Shown here in pieces: positions 1 through 8,258 of a stretch of DNA of 52,258 nt. Made by a program: the position numbers and the translations under genes. The notes beneath the pieces were generated by a model that was not told where the DNA came from, did no database searches, and worked only from the letters and a program-made list of their open reading frames with translations. This stretch comes from CAZEIW01 sp964512305. Lineage in GTDB: Bacteria > Pseudomonadota > Gammaproteobacteria > Burkholderiales > Burkholderiaceae_F. The stretch is from the NCBI GenBank assembly GCA_964512305.1, contig CAZEIW010000173.1, forward strand, positions 1 through 52,258. The letters are read 5' to 3'. How positions within the stretch are numbered: the stretch's first letter is position 1; each line of letters opens with the position of its first letter.

Positions 1-1
1 C

Positions 2-154
2 GTGCGCGCGGCCGTGGAGATCGCCGACCGCGCGTTCGTGCTCGACGACGGCCGCATCGTCTTCGACGGTCCGGCGGCCGAGTTCGCGCGGGACGAGGCG
101 AGGGTGCGGGCGTTGGCCGGCGCGAGCGCGGAGCAGTGGTCGGCCGCGAGCTGA
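2..154 (+). CDS. C-terminal end of an ABC transporter ATP-binding protein (LivF-like), 5' truncated by window edge
   Basis: Only the last 50 residues are present. The reading frame is open from base 2 to a TGA at 152-154. The peptide begins VRAAVEIADRAFVLDDGRIV, which matches the region after the H-loop of ABC ATPases, where a typical ending reads 'A..IADRAYVLE.GRIV..G'. The style (IADR.FVL.DGRIVFDG) is closest to LivF-type ATPases of branched-chain amino acid or urea importers. The Walker and signature motifs lie outside the window, so substrate cannot be inferred. Confidence is good for the ABC ATPase family and only moderate for the LivF subgroup. Confidence 0.7.
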   Translation: MRAAVEIADRAFVLDDGRIVFDGPAAEFARDEARVRALAGASAEQWSAAS

Positions 155-226
155 GCGTCGCGGCGACTTGAGCATGCCGCGTCGCGACCCGGATGACCAG
201 CGCCTTTGCGAGATGCGGCCCGTAGG

Positions 227-324
227 GTCATCCCCGGGCTCGTCCCGGGGATCCGCGTCGGTGCGAACTCGAAGCGCTTCGTCTTGCACCGACGTGGATG
301 GCCGGGACAAGCCCGGCCATGACG
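227..324. repeat. Interspersed palindromic repeat, copy A (about 98 bp, complete)
   Basis: The copy starts GTCATCCCCGGGCTCGTCCC and ends CCGGGACAAGCCCGGCCATG followed by AC. The ends are inverted repeats, and an inner pair (CGTCGGTGC and GCACCGACGTGG) continues the fold, so the unit can form one long hairpin. A core GAAGCGCTTCG palindrome sits in the middle. Similar intergenic elements are widespread in proteobacterial genomes. The element is non-coding. Confidence 0.85.
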
Positions 325-350
325 TGCTATTGGCGTTGCTCTGAATCAAT

Positions 351-483
351 GTCATCTTCGGGCTCGTCCCCTTCAAGTTAGCGCTTATGTTGGGGCTTGT
401 CCCGGGGATCCACGTCGGTGTGAGGCTGAAGCGCTTCGTTTCGCGCCGACGTGGATGGCCGGGACAAGCCCGGCCATGACGAA
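351..483. repeat. Interspersed palindromic repeat, copy B (with a partial duplication of the left arm)
   Basis: The right half matches copy A almost exactly: the GAAGCGCTTCG core, CCGACGTGGATGGCCGGGAC and the GGCCATGAC terminus. The left side carries two left-arm starts, one at 351 (GTCATCTTCGGGCTCGTCCC) and one near 390 (GGGGCTTGTCCCGGGGATCC). This suggests a nested or rearranged insertion. Confidence 0.8.
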
Positions 484-559
484 GTTACCGGCAACCAAAT
501 ATGCGGCGTCATCCCCCCGCGGCGGCAGCAGGCGTCATCCTCGGGCAGCGCCAGCAGGC

Positions 560-626
560 GTCATCTCCGGGCTTGTCCCCGGGATCCACGTCGGAGTGGG
601 GCTGAAGCGCTTCGTTTCGGGCCGAC
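560..626. repeat. Interspersed palindromic repeat, copy C (left half only)
   Basis: The sequence GTCATCTCCGGGCTTGTCCC through GGATCCACGTCGG and the GAAGCGCTTCG core matches copies A and B. It breaks off after GGGCCGAC, without the right inverted arm. Confidence 0.75.
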
Positions 627-631
627 CCCCG

Positions 632-673
632 TGTCAAGCCCCTTGGGGCTTGTCCCGCGGATCCACGTCGGAA
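632..673. repeat. Interspersed palindromic repeat, copy D (left-arm fragment)
   Basis: The sequence contains GGGGCTTGTCCCGCGGATCC followed by ACGTCGG, matching the left arm of copies A-C with one change. It is directly adjacent to copy C. Confidence 0.65.
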
Positions 674-767
674 TGTGCTTGCGAGCGCCTCGCGTCGCGC
701 CGAGGACGTCAGCAGGTGGCGTCGCGGTTCGGTAGATAATCGTTCCGTCGCATCACGGGTGACCTCC

Positions 768-1331
768 ATGGCCGCTACCTCGAACCACGTCCAGCCCGGC
801 TCGCCAGCGCCCGAGTTCGACCTGCCGGACGCCGGCGGGCGACGCCACCGCCTTCTCGACGAGCGCGGGAAGGCGGGTACCCTGGTCGCGTTCATCTGCA
901 ACCACTGCCCGTACGTGCTCCATATGCGCGATGCGCTGGCTGCGTACGCGGTCGAGCTCGCGCCGCGCGGCGTCAGGGTGTTCGCGATCAATCCGAACGA
1001 TCCGGTCGCCTATCCGGAGGAGACGGCGCAGAAGATCGCCGAAGTCGCGCGCCGCTTCACGTTCCCGTACCTGATCGACGAGGAGCAGAAGGTCGCCGCC
1101 GTCTACGACGCGGTGTGCACGCCCGACCTCTACCTGTACGACGGCGGACTCAAGCTGTACTACCACGGCCAGTTCGACGACACTCGACCGGGCGGTGCGC
1201 CGGCGAGCGGGCGCGATCTGCGCCGGGCGACCGAGCTTTTGCTGGCGGGCAAACCGGCGCCGGCGCCGCAGGCGCCATCGATCGGGTGCAGCATCAAGTG
1301 GAAGCCCGGCCGGGCACCGGCGGGGCACTAA
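768..1331 (+). CDS. Thioredoxin-fold (AhpC/TSA-like) protein with CxxC motif
   Basis: A 187-residue protein starting at ATG 768; the frame is open further upstream, but that part runs into repeat DNA. The N-terminal half reads PGSPAPEFDLPDAGGRRHRL, then a thioredoxin-fold strand followed by the CNHCPYV motif near residues 44-50, the usual active-site signature of this family of cytoplasmic thioredoxin-like proteins. The strand-helix pattern continues with VRVFAINPND and TPDLYLYDG. No signal peptide is visible. The C-terminus has a G-C-S-I-KW motif typical of these proteins. A role in thiol or peroxide redox chemistry is expected from the family, but the substrate is unknown. It lies 12 bp upstream of an ABM-domain gene and may be cotranscribed with it. 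Confidence 0.85.
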   Translation: MAATSNHVQPGSPAPEFDLPDAGGRRHRLLDERGKAGTLVAFICNHCPYVLHMRDALAAYAVELAPRGVRVFAINPNDPVAYPEETAQKIAEVARRFTFPYLIDEEQKVAAVYDAVCTPDLYLYDGGLKLYYHGQFDDTRPGGAPASGRDLRRATELLLAGKPAPAPQAPSIGCSIKWKPGRAPAGH

Positions 1332-1343
1332 GGACGATTCACC

Positions 1344-1646
1344 ATGATTCTCGAGCTGGCAGATATCCGCATCCGCCCCGGTGAGCAGCACGGATTCGAC
1401 ACCGCGATCCGGCGCGGCGTCGAATCCGTGATCGCGCGCGCCAAGGGCTTCAGGGGCTACAAGATCAACAAGGGCGTCGAGTCGCCGGAGCGCTACCTGC
1501 TGATGATCTTCTGGGAAACGCTGGAGAACCATACGGTCGATTTCCGCGGATCGCCGGCGTTCGCCGAATGGCGGGCGATCGTCGGGCCGTATTTCGCGAG
1601 CCCGCCCGTGGTCGAGCACTTCTCGCTGCTCGCGAAGTCGGCCTGA
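1344..1646 (+). CDS. Antibiotic biosynthesis monooxygenase (ABM) domain protein
   Basis: A 100-residue single-domain protein. An AAGGA Shine-Dalgarno sequence lies 7 bp before ATG 1344. The pattern MILELADIRIRPGEQHGFD, a central helix containing a K-G-F-x-G-Y motif, then FWET...H followed by a VEHFSLLAKS ending, is the ferredoxin-like ABM fold. Family members include quinol monooxygenases and heme-degrading enzymes, but many have no known substrate. Nothing in the sequence assigns a specific reaction. It sits 12 bp downstream of the thioredoxin-like gene and 2 bp upstream of the GDT1-family gene, suggesting one transcript. Confidence 0.8.
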   Translation: MILELADIRIRPGEQHGFDTAIRRGVESVIARAKGFRGYKINKGVESPERYLLMIFWETLENHTVDFRGSPAFAEWRAIVGPYFASPPVVEHFSLLAKSA

Positions 1647-1648
1647 GT

Positions 1649-2227
1649 TTGGCGGCGCTCGAGGCGTTCACCGTCTCGGCGACCGCGGTTGCGGTCGGCG
1701 AAGTCGGCGACAAGACACAACTGCTGGCGCTGATGCTGGCGGCCCGCTTCCGGCGGCCGCTCCCCATCATCGCCGGCATCCTGGTCGCGACGCTGGCGAA
1801 TCACACGCTGGCGGCACTCGTCGGCACCTGGATCCGCCAGTCCGTCGACGTTCGGTACCTGCGTTGGGCGTTGGGCGCGTCGTTCCTCGCCGTCGCGCTG
1901 TGGGCGCTCAGGCCCGACCGGCTCGACCGCACCGAGGTGGAGCCGGTCGGCCATGCCGGCGTATTCCTGGTCACGGCCGGTACGTTCTTTCTGGCCGAGA
2001 TCGGCGACAAGACGCAGCTCGCCACGATGATGCTGGCGGCGCGCTACCCGTCCCTGCTCGCGGTCGTCGGTGGAACCACGCTGGGCATGCTGGCAGCCGA
2101 CATCCCGGCAGTCCTCCTCGGGCAGAGCGCCTCCGGCAGGGTTCCGTTGCGGCTCGTTCGCTGGATCGCGGCGGCGCTGTTCGCCGCGCTCGGCATCGCG
2201 ACGCTGGCCGGATTCGGGCCGGGTTAA
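1649..2227 (+). CDS. TMEM165/GDT1 family (UPF0016) membrane cation transporter
   Basis: About 192 residues if translation starts at TTG 1649, two bases after the preceding stop; no ATG fits the hydrophobic N-terminus. The protein is highly hydrophobic, with six predicted membrane segments in two homologous halves. Each half carries the family signature E-x-G-D-K-T-Q: EVGDKTQ near residue 18 and EIGDKTQ near residue 115. Characterised relatives transport Mn2+ and/or Ca2+ in exchange for H+, and bacterial members such as MneA export manganese. The exact ion is inferred from the family. The TTG start is a reasoned choice and could be wrong by a few codons. Confidence 0.85.
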   Translation: MAALEAFTVSATAVAVGEVGDKTQLLALMLAARFRRPLPIIAGILVATLANHTLAALVGTWIRQSVDVRYLRWALGASFLAVALWALRPDRLDRTEVEPVGHAGVFLVTAGTFFLAEIGDKTQLATMMLAARYPSLLAVVGGTTLGMLAADIPAVLLGQSASGRVPLRLVRWIAAALFAALGIATLAGFGPG

Positions 2228-2245
2228 GTCGTTGCGATGGTAACG

Positions 2246-2265
2246 AGCCCGGCGGCGGTCGGGCT
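2246..2265 (+). terminator. Possible hairpin terminator after the GDT1-family gene
   Basis: AGCCCG and CGGGCT form a perfect 6-bp stem around an 8-base loop, 19 bp after the stop codon. There is no T-tract, so Rho-independent function is uncertain. Confidence 0.3.
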
Positions 2266-2382
2266 GCGCGGCACGGAGCCCTCAAGCGGCGGGCGAAATG
2301 GAATCGTCGCGTCGCCGTCGCATCATCCGGCGGACATAGCCGAATCGGGCGATCATGCTGCGTTGCAGCTAAGGAGCCTTTA

Positions 2383-2424
2383 ATGCGTCGCGCGGAAGAT
2401 CCCGGCGTCGGAGTCGAGATCTGA
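2383..2424 (+). CDS. Possible 13-codon upstream ORF / leader peptide
   Basis: The sequence AAGGAG (2371-2376) is followed 6 bases later by ATG 2383 and a 13-codon ORF encoding MRRAEDPGVGVEI, ending at TGA 2424. This lies 31 bp before the start of the triplicated-domain gene. The ribosome binding site is better than that of many real genes here, yet the peptide has no recognisable attenuator feature such as a run of one amino acid. It may be a leader ORF or chance. Confidence 0.25.
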   Translation: MRRAEDPGVGVEI

Positions 2425-2455
2425 CTTCCTCTGTCCTCACTGAGAAAGGTCCGCG

Positions 2456-3577
2456 ATGAAACAAGCCTTGCTGGTCGGTCATGCGCTGGTTTGCTCGGCC
2501 TCGGCACTGGCGGCGGGAGCGCCAGAGCCTTCGATGAAGTTCCTGGCCGCGCCGGCGGTGGAGCGGTCCGGGATCCCGCACCGCGAAGTGCTGCAGTACC
2601 GCGGTCGTGACACGCTGACGGTCGTGATCCAGGAGCCCGCAGCCTGCGGGGACCGCCCGGTGCAGCCGTCGCTCGGCCTGAAAGAGGGCACGCTGCTGCT
2701 GCGCTATCGGATCGAGGGCGGCTCCGACGCGTCGGCGGCGCGCGCCTGCGCCGCGACGGCGATCTTCGCGCTGAGAAACCTGCCTCGGGAGGACCTGAAG
2801 GTCGTTGCCGAAGCGCAGCGGGCGCCCGTGGCCACGGCCGTCGCATCCGCTTCGGCCCCAGCCCCGTCGATGAAGTTCCTGTCGGTTCCGGCGTCGGTCG
2901 CCCCCGAGGCGCATGCCGGGGTGTTCGAATACCGCCTCGGCGGCGCGCTGACGGTCGTCGTGCGCGAACGCGCCGACTGCGGCCGGCGCCCGTCCGATCC
3001 CACGTTCCGGGTCGCCGACGGGGCGCTGCGCCTCGGCTACAACCTGCCGGAGACGAGCGTGATGACAAGCGGTGCGCCGTGCCTGGCCACGGCCGTCTTC
3101 ACGTTCAAGAACCTCCCCGAGCAGCGCCTGCACGTGCTCGCCGACGCTCACCGGACGCCGACTCTGGTCGCCACGTCCGGCGACGGCGCCGGCGGCGCCA
3201 GCATGAAGTTCATGGCGGTGCCGGCGGCGGTCGACGGCGGTTCGGGGGTACGCGAAGTGCTCGAGCATCGCTCGAACGACACGCTCACGGTCGTGATCCG
3301 CGACCGCGCCGAATGCGGGCGCCGGCCGGCGGATCCTTCGTTCGACGTCGTCGACGGCAAGCTGCTGCTGCGCTACAACGTTCCGACCGGCGACGCCGGG
3401 GCCCAGCCGGCCTGCCGTTCGACCGCGATCTTCACGCTCAAGCATCTGCCCGAGGGTCGCCTTCAGGTGGTCGCGGTGGCGAACCCGCAGCCGGTGACCG
3501 AGGCCGCGCTCGGAGGCGGACGGATGCGCGGCCCGAAGCTGCGCACGGCAGCGGCGAAGGCGAGGCGGTTGGCCTGA
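2456..3577 (+). CDS. Secreted protein with three tandem copies of an unrecognised ~95-residue domain
   Basis: A 373-residue protein with an apparent signal peptide (MKQALLVGHALVCSASALAA, cleavage near residue 20-22). It then has three homologous units at about residues 26-120, 138-231 and 249-342, with a period near 112 residues. Each unit begins S-M-K-F-[LM], continues with a V-[LF]-[EQ]-[YH]-R strand, a [DA]-[TA]-LTVV[IV] strand, a C-G-[DR]-R-P motif, L-[LR]-L-[RG]-Y, a second Cys, then T-A-[IV]-F and N/H-L-P-E. The two cysteines per unit (C64/C98, C175/C209, C287/C320) could form one disulfide each. Linkers are Ala/Ser/Gly/Pro rich and the C-terminus is basic. I do not recognise the domain. 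No enzymatic motif is seen, and a binding or envelope role is only a guess. Confidence 0.85.
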   Translation: MKQALLVGHALVCSASALAAGAPEPSMKFLAAPAVERSGIPHREVLQYRGRDTLTVVIQEPAACGDRPVQPSLGLKEGTLLLRYRIEGGSDASAARACAATAIFALRNLPREDLKVVAEAQRAPVATAVASASAPAPSMKFLSVPASVAPEAHAGVFEYRLGGALTVVVRERADCGRRPSDPTFRVADGALRLGYNLPETSVMTSGAPCLATAVFTFKNLPEQRLHVLADAHRTPTLVATSGDGAGGASMKFMAVPAAVDGGSGVREVLEHRSNDTLTVVIRDRAECGRRPADPSFDVVDGKLLLRYNVPTGDAGAQPACRSTAIFTLKHLPEGRLQVVAVANPQPVTEAALGGGRMRGPKLRTAAAKARRLA

Positions 3578-3601
3578 CGGTTCGGAGGGGGGGCAGGGGA
3601 C

Positions 3602-4882
3602 CTACCGCCGACGGTCCTGCGCGCCCCCAGTGCCTTGCGGCCACGGCAGCCGCTGCTTTTGCGCTTCCTGGTGCCACCGCCTTTCCTCTTCGTGGATATA
3701 GCGCTGGGTGGTCCGCCGGTCCGAGTGGCGCGCATCCTTCTGCACATAGCGCTCCTCGATGCCGCTGTCGACCTTGGCGGTGATGCCCGTGTGACGGCCC
3801 CAGTGGGCGGAAGCGGCGCGCAGCTTCTCGGCCTTGTGAAGCGAGGTTTCGGGCAGGAGATCCGCGGCCTGGGAGAAGAGCCGCTTCAGGATCTGGTTCA
3901 GGCGGCGCGCGGTGATCGGGCGGCGGCCGCGCAGCGAGACCAGCAGCGGGGTCGAGTCGTGGCGATCGGGCACGGCGGACAGGCCGAGGTGCTTGCGGTA
4001 GCGCACCAGGGCCTGCAGCATGTCGTCGGGGACCGGCACCTTGGCCTGCTTGGCCCCCTTGCCGGTCACGTGCCACCACCACAGCCCACGCTCCTCGCGA
4101 AAGCTGTTCATCCGGTGGCTTTCGAGCTCGCCCGCGCGTGGCGCGAGCATGTAAAGCAGCGCGCAGACGAACCGCGCGCGCTCGTACTCGTCGAGCTGCT
4201 GCTCGCTTTTGCGCGGCATCCGCTCGACCGCACGCGCGACCGCCGACCACATCTCGGCGTCCAGAAAACGCTCGATCGTCTGCACGTCCTCGGTCTGCAC
4301 GCCGGGGCGTTTCGCAGCGCCGGGCTCGCCCTCGGCGCCGGCGGCGAGCTTGCGGCGGCGCTGCCGGATGAGGCCGAGCGGGTTGCCGGCGAGGTACCCG
4401 GCATCGACGAGGTAGCGCATCAAGGAGTTGATCGCGGCCATCGCGGTCAACACCGCGGAATCGCTCAGCGGACCCACGAATGGACGCCAGTCCGGCGACC
4501 TGCGATCGGCCTTGGGTCCACACCACAGCGCAGCCGGCTGCGGGTCGGCGAGGAAGTTCAGATATCCCTCGAAATCCTGGCGGCTGAGGCTCGACAGGGG
4601 CTTGGTGCACTCGCGGACCGCCCAGAGCACCAGCCGCTCGCACTCGCGCTGGTAGATGCGGAAGGTGCCGGGCGAGCGATCGTATTCGGACAGAAAGCAC
4701 GCGATCGCTTCAAGGTCATCACTTGCAGAGATTTGCAGCTTCGAACGGTCGGCGCGATTGACGCCGTGTCTGCCCGAGAGCGCATCGGGCAGGGCCGCCT
4801 CCTTCAGCGGACGGATCGGCTGCGGCGGGCTCGCGGCAGCGCGCCGCGAGGACCGTGCTCGGCCCGCGGGACGGATCGCCAT
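3602..4882 (-). CDS. Site-specific tyrosine recombinase (phage integrase family)
   Basis: About 426 residues starting at ATG 4882, chosen because a GGGAG Shine-Dalgarno lies 8 bases upstream. A longer TTG start at 4993 is possible but adds an atypical N-terminus. A core-binding SAM-like domain spans about residues 60-200 (for example TFRIYQRECERLVLWA), followed by the catalytic domain. Catalytic residues visible: Arg249 in APRAGEL, a Lys in GKGAK (275/278), H360-W-G-R363, His386 in DARHSD and Tyr395 in TQRYIH. All five active-site positions are present, so the enzyme is probably active. No excisionase, phage or transposon genes flank it. It stands alone between the triplicated-domain gene, with which it is convergent, and the formate dehydrogenase cassette. 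Confidence 0.9.
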   Translation of the reverse strand: MAIRPAGRARSSRRAAASPPQPIRPLKEAALPDALSGRHGVNRADRSKLQISASDDLEAIACFLSEYDRSPGTFRIYQRECERLVLWAVRECTKPLSSLSRQDFEGYLNFLADPQPAALWCGPKADRRSPDWRPFVGPLSDSAVLTAMAAINSLMRYLVDAGYLAGNPLGLIRQRRRKLAAGAEGEPGAAKRPGVQTEDVQTIERFLDAEMWSAVARAVERMPRKSEQQLDEYERARFVCALLYMLAPRAGELESHRMNSFREERGLWWWHVTGKGAKQAKVPVPDDMLQALVRYRKHLGLSAVPDRHDSTPLLVSLRGRRPITARRLNQILKRLFSQAADLLPETSLHKAEKLRAASAHWGRHTGITAKVDSGIEERYVQKDARHSDRRTTQRYIHEEERRWHQEAQKQRLPWPQGTGGAQDRRR

Positions 4883-4972
4883 TGCCAAGTGCTCCCGGTT
4901 GACGTCGCCGCGATGGGCGCGCGGATGCAGTTGTAGGAAGGCCGGAAGTCGCGCGAGCGACGCGGATTGTTC

Positions 4973-5003
4973 TTGACAGGGAACATATTCCAAAACCTAC
5001 ACT
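4973..5003 (+). promoter_or_regulatory. Candidate promoter between the integrase and formate dehydrogenase genes
   Basis: A perfect TTGACA (4973-4978) is followed after 19 bases by TACACT (4998-5003). The spacer is 2 bases longer than ideal. It holds the near-palindrome GGAACATATTCC (4980-4991). On the opposite strand the same stretch offers TTGTCG, 17 bases, then TATGTT, so it may serve divergent transcription. No experimental support. Confidence 0.35.
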
Positions 5004-5182
5004 TCGACAAACGAGATCGTCCGCGGCGTGCAACGCGGAGCGCCGCGGGTCCCTTAAAAGGAGGAAGCCCCCGAACTTGCTTCGCGTCGTCGCGTGGCCG
5101 ATGATGCCCGATGCCGTGAACCGGGAATCAGAAGGCATAAGGGGCTCGCCAAGGGCCCACGGTCTGGAGACAGGAGACAGCG

Positions 5183-8100
5183 ATGGACATGAATCGAAGG
5201 CAGTTCTTCCGGGTGAGCGCGGCGGGGCTCGCCGGCTCGAGCCTGGCGGCACTCGGTTTCTCGCCGACCGCGGTCCTGGCGGAGACGCGCAACTTCAAGC
5301 TCGCGCGCACCACCGAGACCCGCAACACCTGTCCATACTGCGCGGTCGGGTGCGGCGTCATCATGTACGGCCTCGGCGATCGCGCCAAGAACGTCAGCAC
5401 GTCGATCATCCATATCGAGGGCGATCCGGATCACCCGGTCAACCGCGGCACGCTGTGCCCGAAGGGCGCGGGCCTGCTCGATTTCGTCCACAGCCCGAAC
5501 CGGCTGACCGCGCCCGAAGTGCGTGAACCCGGGTCGAGCGAGTGGAAGCGCATCTCCTGGGACGACGCGCTGATGCGCATCGCCAAGCTGATGAAGGCGG
5601 ACCGCGACGCGAATTTCATCGCGAAGAACGCGGCCGGCCAGACGGTCAACCGATGGCTCAGCACGGGGATGCTGGCGGCGTCGGCGTCATCGAACGAAAC
5701 CGGCTACCTCACGCACAAGGTGATGCGCAGCCTGGGGATGCTCGTCTTCGACAACCAGGCGCGTGTCTGACACGGCCCGACGGTGGCCAGTCTGGCCCCG
5801 ACGTTCGGCCGCGGCGCGATGACCAACCACTGGGTTGACATCAAGAACGCCGACATCGTCCTGATCATGGGCGGCAACGCCGCCGAGGCCCACCCCTGCG
5901 GCTTCAAGTGGGTGATCGAGGCCAAGCAGCACAACAAGGCGCGCCTGATCGTGGTCGACCCGCGCTTCACGCGCTCGGCCGCGATGGCCGACGAATACGC
6001 GCCGCTGCGCGCGGGGACCGACATCGCCTTCCTCGGCGGCGTGATCAACTACCTGCTCGGCAACGACAAGCTGCAGCACGACTACGTGCGCCACTACACG
6101 AACGCGCCGTTCATCGTCGGCGAGGACTACAAGTTCGACGACGGGCTCTTCTCCGGATACGACGCGGAGAAGCATCGCTACGACCCGTCGAGCTGGGGCT
6201 ACGAGCTGGACGCGAAGGGTTACGCCAAGGTCGACGAGACGATGCAGCACCCGCGCTGCGTGCTGCAGATCCTGAAGCAGCACTATGCGCGCTACACGCC
6301 GGACATGGTGGCCAAGGTCTGCGGCACGCCGAAGGAGCGCTTCCTGAAGGTGTGCGAGATGATCGCGTCGACGGCCACCCCGACGCGCGCGATGACGATC
6401 ATGTACGCGCTCGGCTGGACCCAGCACAGCACCGGCACCGAGATGATCCGTACGGCCGCCATCGTCCAGTTGCTGCTGGGCAACATCGGCATCCCGGGCG
6501 GCGGCATGAACGCGCTGCGCGGCCACAGCAACATCCAGGGCCTGACCGACCTCGGCCTGCTCTCGAACCTGCTGCCGGGCTACCTGACGCTTGCGAGCGA
6601 CTCGCAGCAGCGGCTGGACGACTACCTGAAGCCGCGCGCGCTCAAGCCGCTGCGGCCGGGGCAGATGAGCTACTGGCAGAACTACCCGAAGTTCTTCGTC
6701 AGCCTGCAGAAGGCGTGGTGGGGTGCCGCCGCCACGGCTGAGAACGAGTGGGCATTCGACTACCTGCCGAAGCTCGACAAGGGCTATGACATCCTGCAGG
6801 CGTTCGAGCTGATGTCGCAGGGCAAGATGAACGGGTACATCTGCCAGGGCTTCAATCCGGTCGGGTCGTTCCCGAACAAGGCCAAGATCATCGCCGGCCT
6901 GTCCAAGCTCAAGTTCCTGGTGTCCATCGATCCGCTGCGGACCGAGACGGCCGAATTCTGGGTCAACCACGGCGAATACAACGACGTGAAGACGGCGGAC
7001 ATCCAGACCACCGTGTTCCGCCTGCCGTCGACCTGCTTCGCTGAAGAGGAGGGTTCGCTGACCAACTCGGGCCGCTGGCTGCAGTGGCACTGGAAGGGCG
7101 CCGAGCCGCCGGGCGAAAGCCGCGGCGATATCGAAATCATCGCGGGCCTGTTCGCGCGCCTTCGGTCGCTGTACAAGACCGAAGGCGGCGCGTTCCCCGA
7201 CCCGATCGTCAACCTGACCTGGCCGTACAAGATCCCCGACCGACCCGGCCCCGACGAACTGGCGATGGAATACAACGGCAAGGCGCTGGCCGACGTCGTC
7301 GATCCGAAGGACAAGAGCAAGGTCCTCGCCAAGGCCGGCGAGCAGCTGGCCGGGTTCGGCCTGTTGCGCGACGACGGGACGACCGCGAGCGGCTGCTGGA
7401 TCTACTCCGGCGCATGGACGCAGGCCGGCAACCAGATGGCCAGGCGCGACAACTCCGACCCGTTCGGCATCGGGCAGACATTGAATTGGGCGTGGTCCTG
7501 GCCGGCCAACCGCCGCATCCTGTACAACCGCGCCTCGGCGGACCCGTCCGGCAAGCCGTGGGATCCGCGCCGGCGGCTCGTCGCGTGGAACGGCAAGGCC
7601 TGGGCCGGCGCCGATGTTCCCGACATGCGTCCGGACGCCGCGCCCGACGAGGACGTCGGTCCGTTCATCATGACCTCCGAGGGCGTCGCGCGCCTGTTCG
7701 CGCCGACCGGACTCGTCGACGGGCCGCTGCCGGAGCACTACGAACCGCTCGAATCGCCGCTGGCGAACAACCCGATGCATCCCAACAACGACAAGGCGCG
7801 CGCCAACCCGGCCGCGCGCGTGTTCAAGGGCGACCGCGAGCAGTTCGGCACCGCGAAGGAGTACCCGTATGCGGCGACCAGCTACCGGCTGACCGAGCAC
7901 TTCCACTACTGGACCAAGAACGTGCTCACCTCGGCCATCATCCAGCCGCAGCAGTTCGTCGAGATCGGGGTCGAACTCGCCAGGGAGAAGGGAATCGCGG
8001 ACGGCGACTGGGTCAGGGTCAGCAGCAAGCGGGGCCAGTTGAAGGCGGTCGCGGTGGTGACTCCGCGCATCGCATCGCTGGACTGCGACGGCGGGAAGGT

Positions 8101-8248
8101 GCACACCGTCGGGCTGCCGAACCACTGGGGCTTCGTCGGCCTGGCGAAGCAGGGTTACCTCGTCAACACCCTGACGCCGTTCGTCGGCGACGCGAACACG
8201 CAGACGCCCGAGTACAAGGCCTTCATCGTCAACATCGAGAAAGCCTGA
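5183..8248 (+). CDS. fdnG: Formate dehydrogenase-N/O type, major subunit, selenocysteine-containing (UGA at 5768-5770)
   Basis: The catalytic molybdopterin/selenocysteine subunit oxidises formate to CO2 on the periplasmic side. It is 1021 residues when TGA 5768-5770 is read as selenocysteine, which places Sec at residue 196, the position known in E. coli FdnG. ATG 5183 follows AGGAG at 5170-5174. A Tat signal (NRRQFF, then a hydrophobic stretch) opens the protein. A [4Fe-4S] motif follows (CPYCAVGC...CPKG). Around the TGA the translation reads DNQARV-U-HGPTVASLAPTFG, the FdnG active-site signature, and the frame continues intact to 8248. A SECIS-like hairpin starts just after the UGA, and selA, selB and selC lie downstream. 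Genes for the beta and gamma subunits follow with 10-bp gaps, which supports a single operon. Automatic callers will split this gene in two. Confidence 0.97.
5773..5811 (+). promoter_or_regulatory. Bacterial SECIS element in fdnG mRNA
   Basis: Immediately 3' of the UGA the mRNA can fold into a hairpin. The apical stem GGCC (5785-5788) pairs with GGCC (5794-5797) around loop AGUCU (5789-5793). A single unpaired U (5784) interrupts the stem, and CGG (5781-5783) pairs with CCG (5798-5800). A lower helix CGGCC (5773-5777) pairs with GGCCG (5807-5811). The bulged U and the GU-containing loop are the features recognised by SelB in E. coli SECIS elements. This supports recoding rather than termination at 5768. 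Confidence 0.85.
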
Positions 8249-8258
8249 GGGGGCCGCC

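Larger units (their letters stand above)
155..767. other. 613-bp gene-free stretch filled with interspersed palindromic repeats
   Basis: No ORF here looks like a real gene. Short ORFs with proteins such as MDGRDKPGHDE are translations of the repeat itself. The stretch carries two nearly complete and two partial copies of one repeat family (listed separately), plus short GTCATCC-starting fragments near 508-545. Any promoter for the downstream thioredoxin-like gene is not obvious. Confidence 0.75.

Noticed and set aside
451..739. Short ORFs encoding MDGRDKPGHDE- or MAGTSPAMTK-like peptides
   Set aside because: These are translations of the interspersed palindromic repeat seen in many genomes, not genes.
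3579..3610. Possible att-like match between GGAGGGGGGGCAGGGG near the integrase end and the 5' end of selC (GGAGGGGCAACG)
   Set aside because: Only a short G-rich similarity; not a convincing direct repeat.
5183..5770. A short 195-residue formate dehydrogenase fragment followed by a separate large gene at 5783
   Set aside because: The TGA at 5768 sits at the known selenocysteine position, is followed by a SECIS hairpin and is in frame with the rest; selA, selB and selC are adjacent. One gene, not two.
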